From positions 1 through 43,566 of the forward strand of contig CAVJTU010000019.1 of assembly GCA_963652495.1 (NCBI GenBank): 43,566 nucleotides of DNA. Reading direction: 5' to 3'. This document shows positions 32,967 through 41,562 of the stretch, piece after piece. The DNA is from Anthropogastromicrobium sp963652495. GTDB taxonomy: Bacteria; Bacillota; Clostridia; Lachnospirales; Lachnospiraceae. A program made the position numbers and the translations under genes. Position 1 is the first letter of the stretch. Each line of letters opens with the position of its first letter. Under the pieces are notes generated by a model. The model was given only the letters and a program-made list of their open reading frames with translations. It searched no databases and had not been told where the DNA came from.

Positions 32967-35402
32967 TTAGTCCAGAACAGCAACCACATGAACCTGCTTC
33001 TTGGAAGCATCGTAAGGAATCTGGTTTCCATCTACGGTAACACCGTCAATGATCAGCTTGGAGATACCCTTCTGACTCTTGTTTGGGTTCTGAACTTCGA
33101 TGGTATAGGTGACGTCGCGGAACTTTCTGGTGATAGTAAATCCGGACAGTTCAGATGGGATACATGGATCCACAATCAGTCCATCGTAATCCGGCTGGAT
33201 ACCGAGGATTGCCTGAGAAACATTCAAGAAGGTCCATGCAGCTGTTCCGGTCAGCCAACTGTTCTTTGCCTCACCAAAGTTCTTTGCATCCTTACCAGCG
33301 ATCATCTGGGAGTATACATATGGTTCGGTGCGGTGAATCTCACTGATATCTTCGATGTAAGCCGGGCATATCTTGCGGTATACATCAAAAGCGCGGTTTC
33401 CATGACCAACACAAGTCTCAGCGATGGAAATCCATGGGTTGTTGTGGCAGAAGATACCGGCATTTTCCTTATATCCCGGCGGATAAGAGGAAACTTCGCC
33501 AAGCTCAAGGTGATAATCCTTGTAAGCCGGCTGTAAGAGAACGATGCCGTACTTGGTGTCGAGAATCTTTTCTACGCTGGCAAGTGCCTTCTCTGCGTGT
33601 CCTTCCTTAATACCGACACCGGCAAGTACACAGAAGCCTTGTGGTTCGATGAAGATCTGACCATCCTCACATTCGTGGGAACCAACCTTGTGCTCGTAAG
33701 CGTCATAAGCGCGGACAAACCACTCGCCATCCCAGCCTGCAGTCAGGATCGTCTGATACATATCAGCTACCTGTGTGTCAGCGTCAGCAGCTTCTTGGGT
33801 TAAGCCCTGTCTGCGGCAAAGTGCTGCATACTCTTTTCCATATTTTACAAACATACCTGCGATGAAGACAGACTCTGCAACTGGTCCCTCGGAAGGACCA
33901 CTTGTCTGGAAAGATTCACCCGGCTCAGAAGAGAAGCAGTTTAAGTTCAGACAGTCATTCCAGTCTGCACGTCCGATTAACGGCAGCTTGTGCGGCCCGC
34001 GGTGGGTAACGGTAAAGTTGAAGGAACGACGCAGATGCTCCATTAACGGAACAGCAGTCTCTTCCTTGTTATCAAATGGAACAGACTCATCAAGGATGGA
34101 GTAGTCACCGGTTTCCTTAATATAAGCAGCTACTGCCGCAATCAACCACAGCGGGTCATCGTTAAAACCGCTTCCAATATCGGAATTGCCGCGCTTTGTG
34201 AGCGGCTGGTACTGATGGTAAGCACTTCCGTCCTCCATCTGGGTAGATGCGATATCAATGATACGCTGTCTTGCTTTCTCCGGAATCAGGTGAACGAAAC
34301 CGAACAAATCCTGACAGGAATCACGAAAGCCCATTCCACGGCCGATACCAGACTCAAAATAGGATGCAGAACGTGACATGTTAAACGTAACCATACACTG
34401 ATACTGGTTCCATACGTTTACCATGCGATTCATCTCGGTGTAGTCAGACTCAACATGGAACTTGCCAAGAAGTGAGTTCCAGTATTTCTTTAAGTGATCG
34501 AGTGCGGCATCTGCCTGAGCTTCAGTTGCAAATGCGTTCATAAGAGCCTTTGCCGGAGCCTTGTTTACAACACCCTGGGATTCCCATTTCTGGTCAGCCG
34601 GATTCTCGCAGTAGCCAAGTACATAGATGTAAGTCTTTGTCTCGCCCGGCTGTAAGGAAACGTTGATCTGATGGCTTCCGACAGGAGCCCAGCCGCTTGC
34701 CATGGAATTTTTGGACTTGCCTTCTTCAACAACCTGCGGATTGTGATAACCGCGGTATGCACCAAGGAAGCTGTCACGGTCGGTATCAAAGCCGTCAATC
34801 GGTGCATTGACGCCAAAGATGGCATAATGCTTGCGGCGTTCACGATACTCGGTCTTGTGGATAATCACGGAACCCATGACTTCAACCTCACCGGTACTGA
34901 AGTTTCTCTGGAAGTTTGTCATATCGTCCATTGCGTTCCACAGGCAGAACTCCACGTAAGAAAATACGGAAAAATTCTTGACAGTATCGGACTCATTGGT
35001 TAAAGTTAATTTGTTGACCTCACAGGTGTAACCCATCGGAACGAAAGACGTAATCTGAGCCTTCAGACCATTCTTCACGCCCGTAAAAATGCTGTAGCCC
35101 ATACCGTGACGGCATTCGTAGTGATCCAGTTCGGTCTGTACCGGCTGCCAGCCAGGATTCCAGACGGTTTCGTCGTCTTTTATGTAAAAGTAATGGCCAC
35201 CGTCATCAAAAGGAACATTATTGTAGCGATAACGTGTAAGGCGCAGAAGCTTTGCATCCTTATAGAAGCAGTAACCTCCGCAGGTGTTGGACTTGATAGA
35301 AAAGAAATCCTCACAGCCAAGATAATTGATCCACGGCAGAGGAGTTTTTGGGGTGGTAATGACATACTCTCTGGAGCTGTCATCGAAATAACCATACTTC
35401 AT
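32967..35402 (-). CDS. GH94 cellobiose phosphorylase family enzyme
   Basis: An 811-residue glycoside phosphorylase of GH94, which splits beta-glucosides such as cellobiose with phosphate to give glucose 1-phosphate and glucose. The N-terminal beta-sandwich domain starts MKYGYFDDSSREYVITTP and contains TPLPWINYLG and WNPGWQPV, typical of cellobiose phosphorylase. The alpha/alpha-barrel contains RADWNDCLNLN with D480-W481-N482-D483, which carries the general acid, and GRGMGFRDSCQD. Length matches the family (about 800). No signal peptide, so cytoplasmic. GGAGG six bases upstream sets the start. It has a LacI-type operator upstream of a -35/-10 pair. No sugar transporter is in the window. Cellobiose specificity is likely but not proven. 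Confidence 0.94.
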   Translation of the reverse strand: MKYGYFDDSSREYVITTPKTPLPWINYLGCEDFFSIKSNTCGGYCFYKDAKLLRLTRYRYNNVPFDDGGHYFYIKDDETVWNPGWQPVQTELDHYECRHGMGYSIFTGVKNGLKAQITSFVPMGYTCEVNKLTLTNESDTVKNFSVFSYVEFCLWNAMDDMTNFQRNFSTGEVEVMGSVIIHKTEYRERRKHYAIFGVNAPIDGFDTDRDSFLGAYRGYHNPQVVEEGKSKNSMASGWAPVGSHQINVSLQPGETKTYIYVLGYCENPADQKWESQGVVNKAPAKALMNAFATEAQADAALDHLKKYWNSLLGKFHVESDYTEMNRMVNVWNQYQCMVTFNMSRSASYFESGIGRGMGFRDSCQDLFGFVHLIPEKARQRIIDIASTQMEDGSAYHQYQPLTKRGNSDIGSGFNDDPLWLIAAVAAYIKETGDYSILDESVPFDNKEETAVPLMEHLRRSFNFTVTHRGPHKLPLIGRADWNDCLNLNCFSSEPGESFQTSGPSEGPVAESVFIAGMFVKYGKEYAALCRRQGLTQEAADADTQVADMYQTILTAGWDGEWFVRAYDAYEHKVGSHECEDGQIFIEPQGFCVLAGVGIKEGHAEKALASVEKILDTKYGIVLLQPAYKDYHLELGEVSSYPPGYKENAGIFCHNNPWISIAETCVGHGNRAFDVYRKICPAYIEDISEIHRTEPYVYSQMIAGKDAKNFGEAKNSWLTGTAAWTFLNVSQAILGIQPDYDGLIVDPCIPSELSGFTITRKFRDVTYTIEVQNPNKSQKGISKLIIDGVTVDGNQIPYDASKKQVHVVAVLD

Positions 35403-35462
35403 AGCAACCTCCTTTTCTTCGGGTTATCCAAAATTTTCGGTCGGGAAAACCCTGTTACGTTC

Positions 35463-35491
35463 AGTATAGTAGAAACAGAATAAAAAATCAA
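35463..35491 (-). promoter_or_regulatory. Promoter of the GH94 gene
   Basis: On the minus strand TTGATT (35486-35491) and TATACT (35463-35468), spacer 17. The start would be near 35456, leaving a leader of about 50 bases. Confidence 0.7.
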
Positions 35492-35497
35492 GAGGAA

Positions 35498-35513
35498 ACG
35501 AAAACGTTTTCGT
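35498..35513 (-). promoter_or_regulatory. LacI-family operator upstream of GH94
   Basis: ACGAAAACGTTTTCGT is a perfect 16-base palindrome with the central CG typical of LacI/GalR-family sites. It lies six bases upstream of the -35 box. A regulator is not encoded in the window. A position upstream of the -35 box could fit repression by looping or activation. Confidence 0.75.
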
Positions 35514-35639
35514 AATTTTTCGCGGGAAAATTGGCAGACCAAAGATTTTTGCTGTATTTTTACGTCTGTTAGAGAAAATAACAACGGATCAGAAATAATT
35601 TTGTAAATATATTGTAACTATTGTTGAAAGGAGTAAGAA

Positions 35640-36224
35640 ATGATAAAAGAATTTTGGGGACATCTTCATACAATCAATCATCACAAGTGGCTGGTCACGA
35701 GAGATTGTATTCGAGTCGGTTTGGTCTATCAGGGCCTCATGCACGACTTGTCAAAATATGCACCGGTTGAGTTTTTGGTTGGTGTAAAATATTATGAGGG
35801 AGGAAAGCGAAGCCCGATCAACAGAGAGAAGGAAGAGAAGGGATACTCGCGTGGCTGGCTGCACCACAAGGGGCGCAACCGTCATCATTTTGAATATTGG
35901 ATCGATTATGCGGCAAATCCGGCAGACGGTTTTATCGGCGCGAAGATGCCAAAGCGTTTTGTCGCAGAGATGGTCATTGACCGCATCAGCGCAAGCCGCA
36001 ATTACCAGAAGGACAAATATACCTGCCGCAGCGCGTGGGAGTATTATGTGCGCGCTAAGGAAAATTATGTCATGAATGATGAGACGCGTTTCCTTTTGGA
36101 ATATCTGTTAAGGATGACTGCCGTAAAGGGAGAAGCGTACACGTTTTCGTATATGAGAAAAAAGCTGCTGCGTCATCGCTATCGTGATTATCATGTGGTA
36201 AATGGAAAACTGGTATTAGATTGA
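35640..36224 (+). CDS. DUF5662 family protein
   Basis: A 194-residue soluble protein matching DUF5662. It is rich in conserved His and Trp: HLHTINHHKW at the start, YQGLMHDLSKYAPVEF near residues 30-45, GWLHHKGRNRHHFEYW near 78-93. The MHDLSK and HHKGRNRHH motifs look like metal-binding positions, in an HD-like arrangement, but this is inference. No catalytic activity is known for the family. AAAGGAG six bases before the ATG sets the start. It is divergent from the GH94 gene and convergent with the flippase gene. Confidence 0.85.
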   Translation: MIKEFWGHLHTINHHKWLVTRDCIRVGLVYQGLMHDLSKYAPVEFLVGVKYYEGGKRSPINREKEEKGYSRGWLHHKGRNRHHFEYWIDYAANPADGFIGAKMPKRFVAEMVIDRISASRNYQKDKYTCRSAWEYYVRAKENYVMNDETRFLLEYLLRMTAVKGEAYTFSYMRKKLLRHRYRDYHVVNGKLVLD

Positions 36225-36276
36225 TGACGTACATAGTTGATGAAGCGTTTGCATCAGATGGATATCTGCTGGCATA

Positions 36277-37674
36277 CTAGTTAGCGGTTTCTTTCAAATT
36301 GGTACTTGAATCGACAGAGTCATCAGAAGCATCGATTGTGGCGAGTGCTCTTCGGATGGAGGAAAGATGAAGCGTGCATAAAAGAAGATTAGAGGTTAAA
36401 AGACCAAGCAGATAACCTCCGATGCCGCCAATTGGAATCAGAGAAATGGCACTACCGATGCGAAGGGCAAAGGAGAGCAGTGTGTGCACGAGGACAGCGC
36501 CTGATTTTCCAAGCCCATTTAAAACACTGCTGCAGGTGATGCCAAGATAGAGAAACGGGCACAAAAGAGAGAGTTTTTGAATGTACAGGCCAGCTGTCGG
36601 ATTATGGAAAAACAGATTGCCAAGAAATGGTCCGGTAAGATAGAAAAAGGCTGTACAGACACAGCCAAGTCCGAGAGAAAACAAAATGGAAGAACGGCTG
36701 TAATACAAAAGTTTTTCATGGCTTTTTATTGTGTGGGCAGAGGCTACCTTTGGCAGCAACAGTACGGACATCGAGCCGGTCAGGATGGAAGGAAACAAAA
36801 GAAAGGGCATTGCCATAGCTGTCAGGATTCCAAACAGAGAAAGAGCCTCTGAGTCTGACAGACCAAAACGGCGCAGGCAGATGGGGATCATTATGCTCTC
36901 AATTGCTGTTACAAAGGTTTGGCTTAAATGGTTTGCGCAGATCGGGGAGGCCGTCAGCGTAAGTTCACGAATGAGCGTTGGATAGGAGACAAGACGTTTT
37001 TGCTTTCTACGTTTTGTCTGAAGACGACTGCACCAGACAAAAAAGGCGGCAGCGGCTTCGCTCAAAATAGAAGAAAACACCACATCTGTAAGTGTAATTG
37101 TTTCCGACTGGTCCATCCGGATCAGCCAGATGAAAAGCAGTGTGCCGGCGCGCGTGAGCTGTTCGGCCAGCTGCGATAAAGCAGGCTCTTTTGTCTGAAT
37201 GTTTGCGTAGAAAAAGCCGTTGTAGCAGGCATGGATGCAGCAAAACGGAAGGGCAAAAGAAAACATGCGAATCAGCGGCGCACAGCGCATTTCCTGTAGA
37301 AATCGCCCTGCGATACTATCGGCACCAAAAAAGAACAGACTGCCTGTGAGTACTGCCAGAAAGAGAGCGAGCATCAAGGCGCTGCGAAGAAGAAACGTCT
37401 CCTGTCCGGGGGATTTTTGCGCATAGTCGGCGGCTAGCTTTGAGAGGGCACTCTGGATGCCCATCGCACATAGCGAAACACCGATGCCAAACACGACAAG
37501 CGACAGCTGCAAAAGGCCCATTTCCTCCCCGCCGACTGTGCGGGAAAGAAAAATGCGGATGACAAAGCCGAGCAGACGGCAAAGAAGACCAGAGACCGTA
37601 AGAGAGAGCGTACCCACTACGAAGGAGTTGGAACGCCCATTGCAGTATCTTCGGAAAATGTGATTTTGTTTCAT
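36277..37674 (-). CDS. SpoVB-like polysaccharide flippase (MOP family)
   Basis: A 465-residue integral membrane protein of the MOP superfamily with about 12-14 helices. The first segment, FVVGTLSLTVSGLLCRLLGFVIRIFLSRTVGGEEMGLLQ, is typical of SpoVB/MurJ-type polysaccharide or lipid-linked precursor transporters: the GLLxRxxGF and GGEEMGLLQ elements are clear. The C-terminus has a short soluble tail (SIRRALATID). It may export a cell-wall or spore-cortex precursor. I place the start at 37674 (MKQNHIF), because GGAG lies six to ten bases upstream; the start at TTG 37686 would contain that site. A small hairpin lies just upstream. Confidence 0.88.
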   Translation of the reverse strand: MKQNHIFRRYCNGRSNSFVVGTLSLTVSGLLCRLLGFVIRIFLSRTVGGEEMGLLQLSLVVFGIGVSLCAMGIQSALSKLAADYAQKSPGQETFLLRSALMLALFLAVLTGSLFFFGADSIAGRFLQEMRCAPLIRMFSFALPFCCIHACYNGFFYANIQTKEPALSQLAEQLTRAGTLLFIWLIRMDQSETITLTDVVFSSILSEAAAAFFVWCSRLQTKRRKQKRLVSYPTLIRELTLTASPICANHLSQTFVTAIESIMIPICLRRFGLSDSEALSLFGILTAMAMPFLLFPSILTGSMSVLLLPKVASAHTIKSHEKLLYYSRSSILFSLGLGCVCTAFFYLTGPFLGNLFFHNPTAGLYIQKLSLLCPFLYLGITCSSVLNGLGKSGAVLVHTLLSFALRIGSAISLIPIGGIGGYLLGLLTSNLLLCTLHLSSIRRALATIDASDDSVDSSTNLKETAN

Positions 37675-37683
37675 AAAAATCTC

Positions 37684-37697
37684 CAACGTTCGCGTTG
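37684..37697 (-). other. Small stem-loop upstream of the flippase start
   Basis: CAACG (37684-37688) and CGTTG (37693-37697) around a four-base loop TTCG. On the minus strand its 3' arm abuts the flippase ribosome binding site (GTTGGAG), so partial sequestration is possible. On the plus strand it lies about 20 bases before the argF promoter. Confidence 0.35.
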
Positions 37698-37717
37698 ATA
37701 CAATCTATCCTTTTTTC

Positions 37718-37746
37718 TTGACAATTATGTTTTGAAAATTTATACT
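37718..37746 (+). promoter_or_regulatory. Strong promoter for argF
   Basis: Perfect TTGACA (37718-37723), 17-base spacer, TATACT (37741-37746). Transcription would start near 37753, about 79 bases before the ATG. I did not find a convincing arginine-repressor box. Confidence 0.85.
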
Positions 37747-37831
37747 GTTGATACCGGAGTCAAAATTTCTGGAAATTTCTGTCTTTGAGCCAAAAGGCAG
37801 CGCTGCAGCGGCAGCAGAAATGAGGTTTATG

Positions 37832-38815
37832 ATGAATTTAAAAGGAAGAGATTTTTTAAAGCTGCTTGATTATACACCAGAGGAAATCACCTATCTGCTT
37901 GATCTGGCAGCCGAGTTAAAAGATGAGAAGAAAAACGGCATCCCGATGGATACCTTTCATGGAAAAAATATTGCGCTGATTTTTGAGAAGACCAGCACGA
38001 GAACTCGTTGCTCCTTCGAGGTTGCTGCATATGATCTTGGCATTGGCGTAACCTATCTGGATCCGTCAGGCTCCCAGATTGGAAAGAAAGAGAGTATTGC
38101 CGATACCGCAAGAGTACTTAGCCGTATGTATGATGGTATCGAGTATCGCGGTTACGGACAGGATATCGTAGAGGAGCTGGCAAAGTATTCCTCAGTTCCG
38201 GTTTGGAATGGTCTGACAAATGAGTTCCATCCGACTCAGATGCTTGCTGATCTGCTGACTATCCGCGAGCATTTCGGTCATCTGAAGGGCATTCACTTTA
38301 CTTATATGGGTGATGCAAGATACAACATGGGCAATTCCTTAATGGTAGCCTGCAGCAAGATGGGACTTCATTTTACTGCCTGCACCAACAAGAAATATTT
38401 TCCAGATGAAAGATTGGTTGAGCAGTGCCGCGTATTTGCAAAGGAAAGCGGTGGTTCTGTTACACTGACCGACGATGTCAAAGAAGGAACCACAGGTGCA
38501 GACGTAATTTATACAGATGTATGGGTATCCATGGGTGAACCGGCAGAAGTATGGGAGGAGCGTATTCACGATCTGCTTCCATATCAGGTAAATAAGGCAG
38601 CAATGGACAACGCAGCAGAAGGTGCAGTCTTCATGCATTGCCTTCCGGCTTTCCACGATCTGAATACAGGAATCGGAAGAGAAATCTCCCAGAAATTTGG
38701 CTTACGTGAGATGGAAGTAACCGATGAGGTATTTGAGAGCAGCCAGTCTATCGTATTCGACGAGGCAGAGAACCGTATGCATACGATCAAGGCTGTTATC
38801 GCAGCAACCATTTAA
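37832..38815 (+). CDS. argF: Ornithine carbamoyltransferase
   Basis: Transfers the carbamoyl group from carbamoyl phosphate to ornithine to make citrulline in arginine synthesis or, run in reverse, in the deiminase pathway. 327 residues. The carbamoyl-phosphate motif STRTRCSFE, the HPTQ motif, and the ornithine motif MHCLPAFHD are intact; SGSQIGKKESIADTARVL is typical of the enzyme. ATG 37832 has GAGG six bases upstream and gives the normal length; the frame extends 28 codons further up with no site. It has a strong promoter of its own and no other arg or arc gene nearby, so the biosynthetic role is the simple reading. Confidence 0.95.
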   Translation: MNLKGRDFLKLLDYTPEEITYLLDLAAELKDEKKNGIPMDTFHGKNIALIFEKTSTRTRCSFEVAAYDLGIGVTYLDPSGSQIGKKESIADTARVLSRMYDGIEYRGYGQDIVEELAKYSSVPVWNGLTNEFHPTQMLADLLTIREHFGHLKGIHFTYMGDARYNMGNSLMVACSKMGLHFTACTNKKYFPDERLVEQCRVFAKESGGSVTLTDDVKEGTTGADVIYTDVWVSMGEPAEVWEERIHDLLPYQVNKAAMDNAAEGAVFMHCLPAFHDLNTGIGREISQKFGLREMEVTDEVFESSQSIVFDEAENRMHTIKAVIAATI

Positions 38816-38827
38816 CCGGAGGCGGCT

Positions 38828-39112
38828 ATGAAGCACAGACGCAAAAGATGGGGGCTGGAGATCGCGGAGATTTTCATGTCGCTTTTGATTGTCATATCAG
38901 CCGTGATTCTGGTGCTGGACTGGAAGCACTATGAATACTTCTTTATTATCGCGTTTGGGGCAGCAGCTCTTTTATTTTTGACCAGAGGCATTCAAACCGT
39001 GGGTGAAGGCAAAGGTCATCTTGCAGGAGGTATCCTGTATCTGATCGGTGCCACGCTCATGGTAAGCTTCTTAACGGCAAGCATACTTACGATTTTAGGA
39101 GGTAGTCTGTGA
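38828..39112 (+). CDS. Small membrane protein (DUF6637-like)
   Basis: A 94-residue protein with a basic N-terminus (MKHRRKRWG) and three transmembrane helices (IFMSLLIVISAVILVLDW, YFFIIAFGAAALLFL, GGILYLIGATLMVSFLTASI). It resembles small Lachnospiraceae proteins that I associate with DUF6637, with limited confidence. GGAGG sets the start 12 bases after argF. Its stop overlaps the birA GTG start by four bases, so it is coupled to birA. Function unknown. Confidence 0.8.
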   Translation: MKHRRKRWGLEIAEIFMSLLIVISAVILVLDWKHYEYFFIIAFGAAALLFLTRGIQTVGEGKGHLAGGILYLIGATLMVSFLTASILTILGGSL

Positions 39113-40089
39113 AACAAAGATTATTAGAACTTTTGCAGAATACAGAAGAGTTTCTGTCCGGTCAGGAGCTGTCTGAGAACCTGAACGTTTCAAGAACAGC
39201 AGTCTGGAAAGTGATGAAGAGTCTGGAAGAGGACGGATATGAGATTGAGGCCGTGCGAAATAAAGGCTATCGCTTAAAGCACGAGCCGGATATTCTGACA
39301 AAAGAAAGCTGCGCAAGCCGCATTCACACCAGATGGCTGGGCAAGGAACTTTATGCCTACGATGTCACCGATTCCACCAATACCAGATTAAAGCTTGCCG
39401 GAGAGCAGGGCGCACCGCACGGAACCGTTGCGGTGGCAAATGCGCAGGAGGCAGGAAAAGGCCGTCTTGGTCGTCATTGGGAGACACCAAAAGGCAGTGC
39501 ACTTGCTTTTTCTATTTTGCTTCGTCCACAGATTCAGCCGGAAAACGCTTCTATGCTGACGCTCGTTGCCGCACTTGCCGTGAGCCGCGCACTCGATGAG
39601 GCCGCGGGTATCAAAACGCAGATCAAGTGGCCAAACGACATTGTGTATCAGGGAAAGAAGCTTTGCGGCATACTCACCGAGATGAGTGCTGACATGGATC
39701 AGATTCACTATGTCATTGTTGGCATCGGAATTAATGTCCAGATGACTGACTTCCCAAAGGAGATTCAGGCAACTGCCACCTCCGTAAGGCTTGTCACCGG
39801 AAAAGAAATTCTTAGAAGCTGCATTCTTGCAATGGTGCTTAAGGAGTTTGAAAAGCTGTACGAGCAATTTGTCAGCGTGCAGAGTCTGAAAAATTTGAAG
39901 GCAGAATATGAGAGTCGCCTCGCAAACAAGGACAATCGCGTTAACGTACTCGCACCGGGCGGTGCCTGGACAGGAATAAGCCTTGGTATTAACGAGGACG
40001 GCGCACTTCTTGTTCAGCACGAGGACGGAAGTATCGAGGCAGTCATCGCGGGGGAGGTATCCGTGAGGGGAATCTACGGGTATGTATAA
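39109..40089 (+). CDS. birA: Bifunctional biotin ligase/repressor BirA
   Basis: Joins biotin to carboxylase carriers through biotinyl-AMP and represses biotin genes. 326 residues with the full set: an N-terminal winged helix-turn-helix (about 1-60, LSENLNVSRTAVWKVMKSLEEDG), the ligase core with DSTNTRLK, GKGRLGRHWE and KWPNDIVYQGKKLCGIL, and the C-terminal SH3-like domain (NVLAPGGAW to GEVSVRGIYGYV). GTG start has AGGAGG upstream. The HTH makes it the regulatory type. No biotin-synthesis gene is in the window. Confidence 0.95.
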   Translation: MKQRLLELLQNTEEFLSGQELSENLNVSRTAVWKVMKSLEEDGYEIEAVRNKGYRLKHEPDILTKESCASRIHTRWLGKELYAYDVTDSTNTRLKLAGEQGAPHGTVAVANAQEAGKGRLGRHWETPKGSALAFSILLRPQIQPENASMLTLVAALAVSRALDEAAGIKTQIKWPNDIVYQGKKLCGILTEMSADMDQIHYVIVGIGINVQMTDFPKEIQATATSVRLVTGKEILRSCILAMVLKEFEKLYEQFVSVQSLKNLKAEYESRLANKDNRVNVLAPGGAWTGISLGINEDGALLVQHEDGSIEAVIAGEVSVRGIYGYV

Positions 40090-40149
40090 CATAACGTTGC
40101 GAAGCCCCGAGGTGAAGTGAAACTAAAAGAAAGCACAAAGAGGAATACC

Positions 40150-40500
40150 ATGGAACAGAATGTAGTGCTCTGCGGGGCAAATTCATATGATCAGAAGTAC
40201 TATCTGAATCAGGAGTTTTCCGCGCTGCCGGAGGCAGTCAAGCAAGAGCTTCAAATCATGTGCGTCTGGTTTACAGAAGACATCGGCGGCATTTTAACGC
40301 TCGAATTTGAACCGGACGGAACATTGGTCATGAAGACAACGGCAGACGATATGGATTATTATTATGATGAGATCGGTGCAGGCTTAAAGCTGCACCAGCT
40401 TCAGAAGCAAAAGCGTGAACTGATGGAATCACTTGAACTGTACTATCGCGTCATGTTTCTGAATAAAACAGTAGAAGAGGCAGGAAAAGAAATTTTATGA
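40150..40500 (+). CDS. Small conserved protein (DUF6145-like)
   Basis: A 116-residue soluble acidic protein, MEQNVVLCGANSYDQKYYLN at the start, with EPDGTLVMKTTADDMDYYYDE and a helical C-terminal half. It fits a small Lachnospiraceae family that I associate with DUF6145; function unknown. AGAGGA six bases upstream of ATG 40150 sets the start; a GTG at 40117 lacks one. The stop overlaps the dusB ATG (ATGA), so it is coupled to dusB. It occupies the place where many Clostridia have coaX. Confidence 0.8.
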   Translation: MEQNVVLCGANSYDQKYYLNQEFSALPEAVKQELQIMCVWFTEDIGGILTLEFEPDGTLVMKTTADDMDYYYDEIGAGLKLHQLQKQKRELMESLELYYRVMFLNKTVEEAGKEIL

Positions 40501-41468
40501 GGATAGGAACAGTAGAAATTTCCCATCCTGTTGCATTAGGGCCGATGGCGGGGGTAACTGACCTGCCATTTCGTCGTCTCTGCAGGGAAATGGGTTGTGG
40601 GCTTTTGTATACCGAGATGGTCAGTGCAAAGGCATTGTCCTACCACAACAAAAATACGGAGCCGATTTTAGAAACAGAAGAAGGCGAGCATCCGCTTGCA
40701 GTGCAGCTCTTTGGCAGCGAGCCGGCGCTTCTTGCTGAGATGGCAAAACAGCTCGAAGAAGGGCCATATGACATCATTGATTTAAATATGGGTTGCCCGG
40801 TTCCGAAGGTCGTCAATAATCACGAAGGTTCGGCACTGATGAAAGATCCGGTGCTTGCCGGGAAAATTATCGAAGCGATGGCAAATGCAGTAAAAAAGCC
40901 TATGACCGTCAAGATTCGCCGCGGTTGGGATGAGACAAGCGTGAATGCAGTCGAGATTGCAAAAATTGCACAGGAAAGCGGAGCGGCAGCGATTGCGGTT
41001 CACGGACGAACCAGAAAGCAGTATTACAGCGGAATGGCGGATTGGGACATTATTCGTCAGGTAAAAGAGGCAGTAAAGATTCCCGTTATCGGAAATGGTG
41101 ATATTACCGATGCAGCGTCAGCAAAGAAAATGATGGAGGAAACCGGATGCGACGGCATTATGATTGCGCGTGCGGCAAAGGGAAATCCGTGGATTTTCAA
41201 AGAATTAAAAGAAGCATTTGAGGGTAAGCCGATTAGTTCAAAGCCAACTTATAAGGAGGTCTGTGAGATGATTCTTCGCCACGCAAAGATGCAGATTGAG
41301 TACGTCGGCGAGCATATGGGCATTTTGCAGATGCGAAAGCAGGTTGCATGGTACACAGCAGGGTATCCGGGTTCCTCAAAGCTTCGCCAGGAAGTTAATC
41401 AGGTAATGACCTACGAGGAACTAAAAAGTCTGTTGACAAGGTTTGCTGTTTCCGATATAATGACTTGA
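40497..41468 (+). CDS. dusB: tRNA dihydrouridine synthase DusB
   Basis: FMN enzyme that reduces uridine to dihydrouridine in the tRNA D-loop. 323 residues. LGPMAGVTDLPFRRLC near the start, VQLFGSEP, the active-site NMGCPVPKVV with the catalytic Cys, MTVKIRRGWD, VHGRTRKQYYSG and GDITDAASAKKMMEETGCDG are all characteristic of DusB. The ATG overlaps the upstream stop by four bases. A terminator lies just after the gene, so greA is probably transcribed separately. Confidence 0.96.
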   Translation: MRIGTVEISHPVALGPMAGVTDLPFRRLCREMGCGLLYTEMVSAKALSYHNKNTEPILETEEGEHPLAVQLFGSEPALLAEMAKQLEEGPYDIIDLNMGCPVPKVVNNHEGSALMKDPVLAGKIIEAMANAVKKPMTVKIRRGWDETSVNAVEIAKIAQESGAAAIAVHGRTRKQYYSGMADWDIIRQVKEAVKIPVIGNGDITDAASAKKMMEETGCDGIMIARAAKGNPWIFKELKEAFEGKPISSKPTYKEVCEMILRHAKMQIEYVGEHMGILQMRKQVAWYTAGYPGSSKLRQEVNQVMTYEELKSLLTRFAVSDIMT

Positions 41469-41469
41469 G

Positions 41470-41497
41470 CGACAGAAGGTTCTTTTGTCGTTTGTTT
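41470..41497 (+). terminator. Terminator after dusB
   Basis: CGACAGAAG (41470-41478) pairs with CTTTTGTCG (41482-41490), one G-U pair, three-base loop, then TTTGTTTT. Confidence 0.85.
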
Positions 41498-41562
41498 TAA
41501 GTTTGAATGTTTAAAAATATTATGAGCCTGAATGCAGGCCGTAGAAAGGCATGGTTACAGTC

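Noticed and set aside
36225..36276. Terminator between DUF5662 and the flippase gene
   Set aside because: Short inverted repeats TGATG/CATCA and CAGAT/ATCTG have no T-run and little stability.
37718..37760. ArgR box at the argF promoter
   Set aside because: A/T-rich half-sites are present but do not fit the known ARG box spacing.
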